DNA of 64,000 nucleotides, taken from Roseomonas sp. CECT 9278. GTDB taxonomy: Bacteria > Pseudomonadota > Alphaproteobacteria > Acetobacterales > Acetobacteraceae. A program made the translations under genes and the position numbers. This document shows positions 7,399-15,612 of the stretch, in pieces (the stretch's first letter is position 1; every line of letters starts with the position of its first letter). The notes beneath the pieces were generated by a model, which worked only from the letters and a program-made list of their open reading frames with translations, ran no database searches and had not been told where the DNA came from. Location: the NCBI RefSeq assembly GCF_918698155.1, contig NZ_CAKKLX010000012.1:1-64000 (forward strand), read 5' to 3'.

Positions 7399-10098
7399 TC
7401 AGCCGGCGATGCGCGCCATCGCGGCATCCAGGCGCGCCACCTCGGTGCGCTGGGCGTCCAGCCGGTCGCGCATTTCCTGCACGATCTCCTCGGGCGCGCG
7501 CGAGACGAACACCTCGCTGCCGAGCTTGGCCGCGGTCTTGTCGGCCTCGGCCGCGATGCGCCCGCGTTCCTTCGCCAGCCGCGCGCGTTCGGCGGTCAGG
7601 TCGATCACATCGGCCAGCGGCAGCATGACCGTGGCCTCGCCGACCACCGCCTGAACCACGCCCCTGGGCGGTTCGCCCTCCAGCGCGCGGATCTCCGTCG
7701 CGCGGGCCATGCGGCGGATAGCGTCGGCCCAGCGGCCGGCGCGCGCCAGGCTCTCGCCCGACGCGCCGGACAGCAGCAGCGGCACGGTGATGGACGGCGC
7801 GACATTCATCTCGGACCGCACGGTGCGGACCTCGTTCACCAGCCGCACCACCCAGTCGAGTTCCGCGCGCGCCTCGGCCGCGCCCTGCACCACGGACGGC
7901 TCCGGCCAGGCCTCGCGGATCAGGCTGCACTCGGCGCCATAGCCCATGCGGTGCCACAGCTCCTCGGTGATGTAGGGCATCACCGGGTGCAGCAGGCGCA
8001 GGATCACGCCCAGCACATGCTGCGCGGCGCCCTTCACCTCATCCTTCTCAGGCCCGTCGGGGCCGAGCAGCACCGGCTTGGCGAATTCCAGGAACCAGTC
8101 GCAGAAGCCGCCCCAGGTGAAGCGGTAGCAGGCGGCCGCGTAGTCATCGAAGCGGAAGGCTTCCAGCGCCGCATTCGCCTCGGCCACCGCGCTGTTCGCG
8201 GCATCCAGGATCCAGCGCGACAGCGGCAGCGTGGCGGACGCCGGGTCGAAGCCGGGCATCGGCGCGATCCCGTTCATCTCGCAGAACCGCGCCGCGTTCC
8301 AGATCTTGGTGGCAAACGCGCGATAGCCGTCGATGCGCTGCTTCGCCAGCTTGATGTCGCGCCCCGGCCCCGCCAGCGCGCACAAGGTGAAGCGCACCGC
8401 GTCCGCGCCATGCGCGTCGATCAGCTCCAGGGGATCGAGCACATTCCCCTTCGACTTCGACATCTTCTGGCCCTTCTCGTCGCGCACCAGGCCGTGGATG
8501 CAGACGGTCTTGAAGGGCACCTCCCCCATGACGTGGATGCCCATCATCATCATCCGGGCGACCCAGAAGAAGATGATGTCGAAGCCGGTCACCAGCACGT
8601 CGCCGGGGTAGTACTTCGCCAGCTCCGGCGTCTTGTGCGGCCAGCCGATCGTGCTGAAGGGCCACAGCGCGGAGCTGAACCAGGTGTCGAGCACGTCCTC
8701 GTCGCGCACCAGCTCCACGTCGCGCCCGAACTTCGCGCGCGCCAGCACCGCCGCTTCCTCGGCGGTATGCGCGACGAACACCTCGCCATCCGGCGCATAC
8801 CAGGCCGGGATCTGGTGCCCCCACCAGAGCTGGCGCGACACGCACCACGGCTGGATGTCGCGCATCCAGGCGAAGAAGGTGTTCTCCCACTGCTTCGGCG
8901 TGAACACGGTCTGCCCGGTCTCGACCGCCTTGATCGCGGGCGCGGCCAGCGTCTTGGCATCGACATACCACTGCATGGTCAGCCGCGGTTCGATCGGCAC
9001 GCCCGATCGGTCGCCATGCGGCACCGCATGGGTGTGGGGTTCGATCTTTTCGACCAGTTCCAATTCTTCAAGCCGCGCCACGATCGCCTTGCGCGCGGCG
9101 AAGCGATCCTGCCCCGCCAGCCCGCGCACGAAGTCGATGTCCGCCACGCCCTCAACCGCGACGAAGCCCGCCGCGATCTCCTCCAGCATCACGCGGCCTT
9201 CCGCATCCAGCACGGAGGGCATCGGCAGGTCGTGCCGCTTGCCCAGTTCGAAGTCGTTGAAGTCATGCGCCGGCGTGATCTTCACCGCGCCCGAGCCCTT
9301 CTCCGGGTCGGAATACTCATCCGCCACCACGGGAATCGCGCGCCCCACCAGCGGCAGGATCACCTGCTTGCCGACCAGGTCGCGGAAGCGCTCGTCATCG
9401 GGATGCACCGCCACCGCGGTGTCGCCCAGCATGGTCTCCGGCCGCGTGGTGGCCACCACCAGGAAGCGGCCAGGCTCGCCCTCGACCGGGTAGCGCAGGT
9501 GCCACAGATGGCCCTTCACCTCCTTGCTCTCGACCTCCAGGTCGGAAATCGCGGTGAGGAACTTCGGGTCCCAGTTCACCAGGCGCTTGTCGCGATACAG
9601 CAGCCCTTCCCGGTACAGCCGCACGAACACCTCGCGCACCGCCTCGGACAGGCCCTCATCCATGGTGAAGCGTTCGCGCGGCCAATCGAGCGAGGCCCCC
9701 AGCCGCCGCAACTGCCGCGTGATGGTGCCGCCCGATTCAGCCTTCCAATCCCACACCCGCCGGATGAAGGCCTCGCGCCCCATGGTGCGGCGGTCGGCAT
9801 TGCCTTCCTGCGCCAGCAGCCGTTCCACCACCATCTGCGTGGCGATGCCGGCATGGTCGGTGCCCGGCTGCCACAGCGCATCGCGCCCCTGCATCCGCCG
9901 CCAGCGGATCAGCACGTCCTGCAGCGTGTTGTCGAGCGCATGCCCGATATGCAGCGACCCCGTCACATTCGGCGGCGGAATCATGATGGTGAAGGGCTTG
10001 GCCGGGGATGCCGGGTTCGCCGAGAAGGCGCCGGCGCTCTCCCAACCCTGGTACAGGCGGTGTTCGATCGCGGCGGGGTCGAAGGACTTGTCGAGCAT
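7399..10098 (-). CDS. valS: Valyl-tRNA synthetase
   Basis: Class I synthetase charging tRNA-Val, 899 residues. It has the HIGH motif at 50-53 in NVTGSLHIGH, KMSKS at 545-549 in QKMSKSKGN, a CP1 editing domain around residues 160-380, and the C-terminal coiled-coil arm that marks ValS (RARLAKERGRIAAEADKTAAK). The N-terminus MLDKSFDPAAIEHRLYQGWE is typical. It is located after popZ on the minus strand in the usual alphaproteobacterial order pcm-tolC-popZ-valS, with a 53-base gap from popZ. Confidence 0.98.
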   Translation of the reverse strand: MLDKSFDPAAIEHRLYQGWESAGAFSANPASPAKPFTIMIPPPNVTGSLHIGHALDNTLQDVLIRWRRMQGRDALWQPGTDHAGIATQMVVERLLAQEGNADRRTMGREAFIRRVWDWKAESGGTITRQLRRLGASLDWPRERFTMDEGLSEAVREVFVRLYREGLLYRDKRLVNWDPKFLTAISDLEVESKEVKGHLWHLRYPVEGEPGRFLVVATTRPETMLGDTAVAVHPDDERFRDLVGKQVILPLVGRAIPVVADEYSDPEKGSGAVKITPAHDFNDFELGKRHDLPMPSVLDAEGRVMLEEIAAGFVAVEGVADIDFVRGLAGQDRFAARKAIVARLEELELVEKIEPHTHAVPHGDRSGVPIEPRLTMQWYVDAKTLAAPAIKAVETGQTVFTPKQWENTFFAWMRDIQPWCVSRQLWWGHQIPAWYAPDGEVFVAHTAEEAAVLARAKFGRDVELVRDEDVLDTWFSSALWPFSTIGWPHKTPELAKYYPGDVLVTGFDIIFFWVARMMMMGIHVMGEVPFKTVCIHGLVRDEKGQKMSKSKGNVLDPLELIDAHGADAVRFTLCALAGPGRDIKLAKQRIDGYRAFATKIWNAARFCEMNGIAPMPGFDPASATLPLSRWILDAANSAVAEANAALEAFRFDDYAAACYRFTWGGFCDWFLEFAKPVLLGPDGPEKDEVKGAAQHVLGVILRLLHPVMPYITEELWHRMGYGAECSLIREAWPEPSVVQGAAEARAELDWVVRLVNEVRTVRSEMNVAPSITVPLLLSGASGESLARAGRWADAIRRMARATEIRALEGEPPRGVVQAVVGEATVMLPLADVIDLTAERARLAKERGRIAAEADKTAAKLGSEVFVSRAPEEIVQEMRDRLDAQRTEVARLDAAMARIAG

Positions 10099-10151
10099 GG
10101 CCGCATCCCTTCCCCGGCCGGGGGGGCTGCGTCAAGGGCGCGGGGCGCGGT

Positions 10152-10697
10152 TCAGCCCAGCGCGCGGCCCGTCACGCGCTCGATCTCGGCGCGCACCAGG
10201 CGCTCGACGATGGCGGGCAGGTGCTGGTCCAGCCAGGACTTCAGCAGCGGGCGCAGTTCCTCGCGCACCACATCCTCGATCGACGGCCCGCCGCGCGTCA
10301 CGGTCGCGCCGCGTTCGGACGAGACGGCCCGCAGCAACTGCCCGACCGAAGCGGTCGCCGCGGCCGCGACCGCCGGCGCCAGGAGCGAGTCCAGCCCGGC
10401 CTCAGGCAGCGCGATGGCGGGCTGCGCCGCGGGCAGGGCCGGCGCGGGTGCCGCCGGCTCGGGGACCATCATGTCCTCGGTGAGCAGCAGCGGCTCAGGC
10501 TCGCCGGGGGCGGCCGGCGCGGCGGCGGGCGCGGGCGCGGCCTCCTCGGCGGCGGGCGCCGCGGCGCCATCGGGCGAGGGCTGCGCCTCATCCTCGTTGA
10601 GGATGCGGCGGATGGAGGCCAGGATGTCCTCCATCGACTGGTCGGAAGCGACACCCGCGGGGGCGGCGCCGGCCGGTGGCGTGGTCTGTCCGCTCAT
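10152..10697 (-). CDS. popZ: PopZ-family (DUF2497) polar organizing protein
   Basis: 181 residues with the three-part PopZ architecture. A short N-terminal helix MEDILASIRRILNEDE (about 22-37) is the client-binding region. A long Ala/Pro/Glu-rich low-complexity linker follows (about 38-120). The C-terminal helical oligomerization region is VREELRPLLKSWLDQHLPAIVERLVRAEI and so on. In Caulobacter, PopZ self-assembles at cell poles and anchors the chromosome origin. The protein begins inside the end of the TolC-family gene (4-base ATGA overlap), so translation is coupled. The PopZ symbol follows from domain layout and conserved neighbourhood; a polar role in this organism is inferred. Confidence 0.8.
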   Translation of the reverse strand: MSGQTTPPAGAAPAGVASDQSMEDILASIRRILNEDEAQPSPDGAAAPAAEEAAPAPAAAPAAPGEPEPLLLTEDMMVPEPAAPAPALPAAQPAIALPEAGLDSLLAPAVAAAATASVGQLLRAVSSERGATVTRGGPSIEDVVREELRPLLKSWLDQHLPAIVERLVRAEIERVTGRALG

Positions 10698-12232
10698 GGG
10701 CTTCTTCGCACGGGGGTTGTGGGCGCCAGGGTCTGCACCTGCACCACGCCGGCAGGCGGCGGGGTGCCGGCGCCATCGGAGAAATCCCCCGTGCCGAACC
10801 AGCGGTCGCGCACCGCGTTGTAGTAGTTGCGCGGGTCATACACCTGCACCGGAAGGCCCAGGTCCTGCGCGGTCAGCCGGCCCATGGTGGTGGCCAGCGC
10901 ATAGGACGCGTTGATCAGCGTGGCCAGCGACCGCACCAGGTTGACGCGGGCCTGGAGCAGTTCCTGCTCGGCATTCAGCACATCGAGCGTGGTGCGGCTG
11001 CCGACGATGGCCTCCCGCTGCACGCCATCCAGCGCGATCTCCTGCGCGCGGATCTGCGCACGCACCGATTCCACCTGGGCGCGGGAGGAGCCGAGCGTCT
11101 CCCACGCCTCGGTCGCCTGCTGCGCGGCCACGCGGCGCGCATCGGCCACCTGCTGGCGGGCCTGCTGGGCCTGCTGGCGCGCCTGGCGCACCAGCGCGTG
11201 CTCGGCGCCACCCTGGTACAGCGGCACATTGAGGTTCAGCGTGACCTGCGCGCCGGTCTGGCGCGACCCTCGCGCGGCGTTGTTGTCCAGCCGGAAGGCC
11301 GACGCATTCGCCGTCACCTGCGGCAGCAGCGCGGCGAACTGCACGTCGATGAAGTCGCGCGCCGCGGATTCGTCGAACAGCGTGGCGACCACGGTGGGGT
11401 TGTTGTCGGTCGCGAACCGCACCGCTTCCTGCTGCGAGCGCACCGGGGGCGCCAGCGGCGGCGGTGCCGTCACGCGCAGCGGCTCAAGCCCGGTCCAGCG
11501 GATGAAATTGGCCCGCGAGCTCTGGGCCACGCCCTGCGCCTGGTCCAGCTGGAAGCGCGCCAGCGCCAGGCGGGATTCGGCCTGCGCCACGTCGGTGCGG
11601 GTGATCTCGCCGACGCGGAAGCGTTCGTTGGTCGCCTGCAGCTGGCGCACCAGAACCTGCACGTTGTTGGTATTGAGGCGCACTTCCTCCTGGTCGCGGA
11701 TGAAGAACACATACGCCCGCACCGATTCGAACAGCACCTCCTGCTCGGCGATCAGCAGGCGGGCGCGCTGGGCATAGACCTGGTTCTCGGCCCGCCGCGT
11801 CGATGCGGTGGTGCGCCCGCCGCGGTAGATCGGCTGGCTGACGGTCGCCTGCAGCGTGCCGGTGCCGCGGTTGGAATCCGTGTAGTTCGAGAACGGCACC
11901 TGCGGCGTGCGCCCCAGCCCGGTGACGAAGCCGGTCGCCGGGTCGGTGACCGGGAAGATCGCGCCGCCGGCGGTCTGCTGGGTGCGCGTGGTGGTCTCGG
12001 TATAGCCGGCGGCGCCGGCGATCACGACGGTCGGCCGCCAGCCGGCCAGCGCCTGGGGCACGTTCTCGTCCACCGCGCGCGCGGCGGCGCGCGCCGCCAG
12101 CAGGCGCGGATTGCCCGAATAGGCGGCGGCCAGCGCCTCCTGGAGGCTCTGCGACCATCCCGGGGTGCTTGGCAGCACCGCCAGGGTGGCGGCCAGGGCG
12201 GCCGATTGAAGCATTTTGCTGCGCAGGCTCAT
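10694..12232 (-). CDS. TolC-family outer membrane channel protein
   Basis: About 512 residues with a Sec signal peptide (MSLRSKMLQSAALAATLAVLPSTPGWSQ) followed by two OEP repeats. The repeats contain long amphipathic helices (for example DRTDVAQAES-like stretches) and beta segments such as ATVSQPIYRGGRT and LNLNVPLYQGGAEH, diagnostic of TolC trimers spanning the outer membrane and periplasm. It serves type I secretion and RND efflux. The start at ATG 12232 is preferred because AGG lies 5 bases upstream; a GTG two codons earlier is also open. No adaptor or pump is adjacent, so it could be the general outer-membrane partner for the RND pump at 34.9-39.1 kb. Confidence 0.92.
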   Translation of the reverse strand: MSLRSKMLQSAALAATLAVLPSTPGWSQSLQEALAAAYSGNPRLLAARAAARAVDENVPQALAGWRPTVVIAGAAGYTETTTRTQQTAGGAIFPVTDPATGFVTGLGRTPQVPFSNYTDSNRGTGTLQATVSQPIYRGGRTTASTRRAENQVYAQRARLLIAEQEVLFESVRAYVFFIRDQEEVRLNTNNVQVLVRQLQATNERFRVGEITRTDVAQAESRLALARFQLDQAQGVAQSSRANFIRWTGLEPLRVTAPPPLAPPVRSQQEAVRFATDNNPTVVATLFDESAARDFIDVQFAALLPQVTANASAFRLDNNAARGSRQTGAQVTLNLNVPLYQGGAEHALVRQARQQAQQARQQVADARRVAAQQATEAWETLGSSRAQVESVRAQIRAQEIALDGVQREAIVGSRTTLDVLNAEQELLQARVNLVRSLATLINASYALATTMGRLTAQDLGLPVQVYDPRNYYNAVRDRWFGTGDFSDGAGTPPPAGVVQVQTLAPTTPVRRSP

Positions 12233-12468
12233 GATCACCTATGCCGTCCCCCGGGAATGGCCGGCCGGACACGCAACCCGGGATGAACCCCGCGCCGCGC
12301 GCCGGAAGTCTCGCCGAAATGTCTTAACGCACCGCAACAGCGGCGCGCCACCCCTGCTCCGGCAAAGAAGTGTGTCGCCCGATGCCGGGCGCCCGGCAGC
12401 GCGCGGACGCCGGCCATTGCGCGCCAGCAGGATACGCGACCGGACCAATCGATCCGGCGGTTACCGTG

Positions 12469-13125
12469 TCAGAAGGCGAAGGCCGGCGCGGCAGCGAAGC
12501 CGGGCAGCACCGGGGCATGCGCGTCGAATTCGCGCGTCGTCGAGACGGTGCCCCCCGCGCGGCGCGCCAGCAGCGCCCGCCCCGGCGGGCCGCCCTGCAG
12601 GCTGATCGCGACCAGGCGCCCGCCCTCGGCCAGTTGGTCCTCCAGCGCGCGCGGCACCGCCGCCACGCCGCCTTCGACCATGATGACGTCATAGGGCGCG
12701 CCGGCGGCGTGGCCCAGCGCGGGATCGCCCTCGATCAGCGTCACCGCCCCGGCCGGCACCGCCGCGGGCAGCGCGGCGCGCGCCATCGCCAGCAGCGCCG
12801 GGTCGGCCTCGACCGCCGTGACCGACCCGCCGATCGCCGCCATCAGCGCCGCGCCGAAGCCGGTGCCGGCGGCCACCACCAGGGCGCGTTCGCCCCGCCG
12901 CAGGCCCGCCAGCTGCACCAGCTTCGCCAGCACCATCGGCTGCATCATCGCGCGCCCGCCGGGCAGCGGCAGGTCGGCATCGGCATAGGCGCGGGCGGCC
13001 AGCGCGGGCGGCGCGAAGCGTTCGCGCGGCAGGTCGCGCAGCGCGGTCACGATGCGCGGGTCCTCGATGCGGTTGGGGCGCAGCTGGCAATCGACCATGA
13101 AGCGGCGCGCCTCGGCAAAATCCAT
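12469..13125 (-). CDS. Protein-L-isoaspartate O-methyltransferase-family protein
   Basis: A 218-residue SAM-dependent methyltransferase of the Pcm family found beside tolC in Rhodospirillales. It has MVDCQLRPNRIEDPRIVTALRDLPRE-type N-terminal features, the SAM loop LVVAAGTGFGAAL (the classical E/DxGxGxG is slightly degenerate, with AAGTGFG), an acidic residue ending beta-2 (AVEAD), and a Pcm-like C-terminus. The canonical role is repair of isoaspartyl residues, but these short tolC-linked homologues are poorly characterized, so the substrate is uncertain. It is separated from tolC by a 236-base gap in which I see no gene. Confidence 0.85.
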   Translation of the reverse strand: MDFAEARRFMVDCQLRPNRIEDPRIVTALRDLPRERFAPPALAARAYADADLPLPGGRAMMQPMVLAKLVQLAGLRRGERALVVAAGTGFGAALMAAIGGSVTAVEADPALLAMARAALPAAVPAGAVTLIEGDPALGHAAGAPYDVIMVEGGVAAVPRALEDQLAEGGRLVAISLQGGPPGRALLARRAGGTVSTTREFDAHAPVLPGFAAAPAFAF

Positions 13126-13192
13126 CGTGCTCGGCCCTGTGCAGGAACGCCCCGGTTATAGGTCGGGCGGCGGCGGCACGCCAACCCGGCGC

Positions 13193-13221
13193 TTGACCGC
13201 GCGTCGCGCGCGGCCGATATG
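13193..13221 (+). promoter_or_regulatory. Candidate promoter of tRNA-Cys
   Basis: TTGACC at 13193-13198 and GATATG at 13216-13221 are separated by 17 bases. The tRNA starts 12 bases after the -10 box, the spacing expected for a stable RNA promoter. Confidence 0.5.
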
Positions 13222-13233
13222 GGGCGCCCGCGC

Positions 13234-13304
13234 GGTCCGGTGGCCGAGTGGTCAGGCACAGGTCTGCAAAACCTGCTACGTGGGTTCGATTCCCGCCCGG
13301 ACCT
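13234..13304 (+). tRNA. tRNA-Cys (GCA)
   Basis: A 71-base cloverleaf. The 7-bp acceptor stem is GGTCCGG with CCGGACC, the anticodon stem CAGGT/ACCTG encloses loop CTGCAAA with anticodon GCA, and the T-loop is GTTCGATTC. The discriminator is U at 13304, as in tRNA-Cys. The CCA end is not encoded (CTGATC follows). Confidence 0.95.
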
Positions 13305-13319
13305 GATCGCGCGGGCGAC

Positions 13320-13348
13320 TTTACAGTGGTGGCGCCCCACACTATACG
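13320..13348 (+). promoter_or_regulatory. Candidate promoter of tRNA-Asn
   Basis: TTTACA at 13320-13325 and TATACG at 13343-13348 have a 17-base spacer, ending 17 bases before the tRNA. This suggests tRNA-Asn has its own promoter instead of depending on tRNA-Cys read-through. Confidence 0.5.
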
Positions 13349-13365
13349 CGGCGCCCGGCTCCTGA

Positions 13366-13441
13366 TCCCCGATAGCTCAGCTGGTAGAGCGCGGGACTGT
13401 TAATCCCTAGGTCGTTGGTTCGAGTCCAACTCGGGGAGCCA
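13366..13441 (+). tRNA. tRNA-Asn (GTT)
   Basis: A 76-base cloverleaf. The acceptor stem is TCCCCGA paired with TCGGGGA, the D-loop region is AGCTCAGCTGGTAGAGC, the anticodon loop CTGTTAA has anticodon GTT, and the T-arm is GTTGGTTCGAGTCCAAC. The terminal CCA is encoded, unlike in the neighbouring tRNA-Cys. Confidence 0.96.
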
Positions 13442-13478
13442 GAGCACCACCCCCAAGGTTTATGCGGCACGCGGCGGC

Positions 13479-14810
13479 TCACCCGCCCCGCGCCGCGATC
13501 CCTCGCGTCGCCAGCATCACCGCCGAGAGCAGCGCGAACAGCCCGATCGCGCCGGCCAGCAGCGCCATGCTCTCCATCCGCAGCACCACGTACAGGAAGC
13601 CGAACAGCGCCGCGAGCACGCCCCCGAAGACCGCGGCCAGCCGCACGCGCCCCGTCACGCCCGCCGTGTAGAGGCACGCCTGCGCCATCACCATCGCCGC
13701 GCTGACCGCATAGGCCAGGCCGAAGCCGACCGCCTCCGAGATCGCCAGCAGCAGCATCGGGAACAGCACCATCGACAGCCCCAGCAACCCGTACTGCAGC
13801 AGGTGGATCCGCACGCGCGAGACGAGTTCGAACAGCCAATAGGTCATCACCGCCAGCAGCACGAACAGCGCCGCGTATTTCGCCGTGCGGTTCACCATGC
13901 GGTAGGTCGGCACGCCCTCCAGCAGCGCCACGCCCATCCCCGCGCCGCGACCGAGCACCGCGCCGCACCCATCCGCCGGCAGGCGCAGCGACCGCTCGGC
14001 CATGCCGCCCACCCATTCGGCGCGGAAGCCGGCGCCATCGCCGGAGGTCCGGTGCGGCAGGCTGCTGCCGAAATAGCTCGGCGTCTCCCAGGCCGCCTCG
14101 GCCGAAAAGCGCAGGCGCCGGGCGATCGGCAGCATCGCCAGCGCCTCGGTGCCGCGCAGGTCCATGCTGCCGGCGAAGGCCAGGCCGGGCTCCGGCGGTC
14201 CCTCCAGGCCAAGCGGCCAGCGTAGCGCCTCCACCGCGCCGCAGCGCGCGGCTCCCTCGCGCTCGACCGGCAGCGCGCGCCCGCCCAGGCTCAGCGTCGG
14301 CGCCTCGGCGGTCGGGCGCAGGTCGGTGGCACCGGTCAGCAGATAGGCGCCGCGCCAGTCGGGCGTCACATCCGCGGGCAGCGCGGCCGCGGCATCGCCG
14401 AGCCGCCCGGTGATTTCAATGCGCGCCGCATACACGATCGCCTCGAACAGCCCGCGCCGCCGGGCCTCGGGCCGCAGCGTCGCGGCCATGGACAGCTCCG
14501 CCGCGGGAATCGCGATCGCCCCCGGCTCGCTTCCGCGCACCGCCGCCTGGAGCACCGGCACCACCAGCACCGGGCCTAGCACGGTCTGCGGTGCGCCCCA
14601 GGCGCGGCCGATCTCGGCGCGCACCTCGCCCTGGCGTTCCTCACGCTCGGCGATCAGCCCGGCGACCATGTATTGCGGGACCAGCAGGGCAACGACCAGC
14701 GCGCCGACCAGCGCCAGCTTCAACCCCGCCGGGCCGAGCAGGCGCGCGCCTTCGGCCAGCGGGTTGGCGGCCGGCGGGGCGGGTTCCGGCGGGGCGGCGG
14801 TGTCGGACAT
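13479..14810 (-). CDS. creD: CreD-family inner membrane protein
   Basis: 443 residues matching the CreD (DUF4401-like inner membrane) family. An N-terminal membrane helix (LKLALVGALVVALLVPQYMVAGLI) precedes a large periplasmic domain with IGRAWGAPQTVLGPVLVVP and the MDLRGTEAL segment. The C-terminal half has five to six membrane helices (MTYWLFELVSRVRIHLLQYGLLGL and so on). The AGGAGG ribosome-binding site 7 bases before ATG 14810 fixes the start. In Enterobacteria CreD is the main output of the CreBC two-component system and affects envelope integrity; here creD is divergent from a CreB/CreC-like pair, supporting the same functional unit. The biochemical role is unknown. Confidence 0.85.
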   Translation of the reverse strand: MSDTAAPPEPAPPAANPLAEGARLLGPAGLKLALVGALVVALLVPQYMVAGLIAEREERQGEVRAEIGRAWGAPQTVLGPVLVVPVLQAAVRGSEPGAIAIPAAELSMAATLRPEARRRGLFEAIVYAARIEITGRLGDAAAALPADVTPDWRGAYLLTGATDLRPTAEAPTLSLGGRALPVEREGAARCGAVEALRWPLGLEGPPEPGLAFAGSMDLRGTEALAMLPIARRLRFSAEAAWETPSYFGSSLPHRTSGDGAGFRAEWVGGMAERSLRLPADGCGAVLGRGAGMGVALLEGVPTYRMVNRTAKYAALFVLLAVMTYWLFELVSRVRIHLLQYGLLGLSMVLFPMLLLAISEAVGFGLAYAVSAAMVMAQACLYTAGVTGRVRLAAVFGGVLAALFGFLYVVLRMESMALLAGAIGLFALLSAVMLATRGIAARGG

Positions 14811-14920
14811 GATGGGACCTCCTGCAATGTCGGTCCGCCCAGCCTGGCGCGCCGGCATGCAGGGGCGGTGTCGCGCCCTTGCAGGTGCCAGGGATGTTTG
14901 GTGCAAATGTCGTGCAGACC
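14811..14920. promoter_or_regulatory. Divergent control region between creD and the two-component genes
   Basis: 110 bases separate the two oppositely oriented starts, so both promoters must lie here. It contains an inverted pair TTGCA (14880-14884) and TGCAA close to the regulator start. I do not see the E. coli TTCAC-N6-TTCAC CreB tag. It could be autoregulated, but no operator is proven. Confidence 0.4.
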
Positions 14921-15610
14921 ATGCCGAAGATCCTGATCGCCGACGACGACCCGCATATCCGCAACGTCATCCGCTTCGCGCTGGCGCGCGACGGGCTTGT
15001 GGTGGTCGAGGCGGCGGACGGCGCCGCCGCGCTTGCGCTGATCGCGCGCGAGGCGCCGGACCTGGTCATCCTCGATGTCATGATGCCCGAGCTGGACGGC
15101 ACCGAGCTGTGCCGCCGGCTGCGCCGCGACAGCGACGTGCCGGTGATCTTCCTCTCCTCGCGCGGGGAGGAGGTGGACCGCGTGCTCGGCCTCGAGCTCG
15201 GCGGCGACGACTACATGACCAAGCCGTTCAGCCCGCGCGAGCTGGTCGCGCGCGTGCGCGCCCTGCTGCGCCGGCGCGAGGGCCGCGTCACCGACGCACC
15301 GCGCGCCCCCGCGCCCTTGCGCCGCGGCGCGCTGAGCCTCGATGCCGATCGCTTCGAGGCGCGCTGGAACGCCGCACCGATCCCCCTCACCGTCACCGAG
15401 TTCCGCCTGCTGCAGGCGATGGCCGCGCATCCCGGCCGCGTCTTCACGCGCGACACGCTGATGGGCGCGGCGCATGCCGAACCGCGCATCGTGGCCGACC
15501 GCACCATCGACAGCCATGTGCGCCACCTGCGGGCGAAGCTGGCCGCGCTCGGCGCCGCGCCGATCGAGACGGTGCACGGCCTGGGCTATCGCTACCGGGA
15601 CGACCCCTGA
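14921..15610 (+). CDS. OmpR/PhoB-family response regulator (CreB-like)
   Basis: 229 residues. The N-terminal receiver domain has an acidic pocket at Asp8-10, phospho-acceptor Asp52 in LVILDVMMPE and Lys101 in DDYMTKPF. A linker leads to a C-terminal winged helix of the Trans_reg_C type (FRLLQAMAAHPGRVFTRDTL ... VDSH-type recognition region ... VHGLGYRYRD). The start is set at ATG 14921, where family similarity begins; ATG 14894 would add nine residues. The histidine kinase starts 2 bases after its stop, so the two form an operon. Divergence from creD suggests a CreBC-like circuit. Confidence 0.88.
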   Translation: MPKILIADDDPHIRNVIRFALARDGLVVVEAADGAAALALIAREAPDLVILDVMMPELDGTELCRRLRRDSDVPVIFLSSRGEEVDRVLGLELGGDDYMTKPFSPRELVARVRALLRRREGRVTDAPRAPAPLRRGALSLDADRFEARWNAAPIPLTVTEFRLLQAMAAHPGRVFTRDTLMGAAHAEPRIVADRTIDSHVRHLRAKLAALGAAPIETVHGLGYRYRDDP

Positions 15611-15612
15611 GC

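Noticed and set aside
7261-10914. 1217-codon open frame on the plus strand opposite valS and popZ.
   Set aside because: Antisense shadow of well-identified genes, with compositional bias (His, Arg, Gln) and no domain.
13234-13441. Two neighbouring tRNA genes as an integration site for a mobile element.
   Set aside because: No integrase, no direct repeats of the tRNA 3' end and no compositional change beside them.
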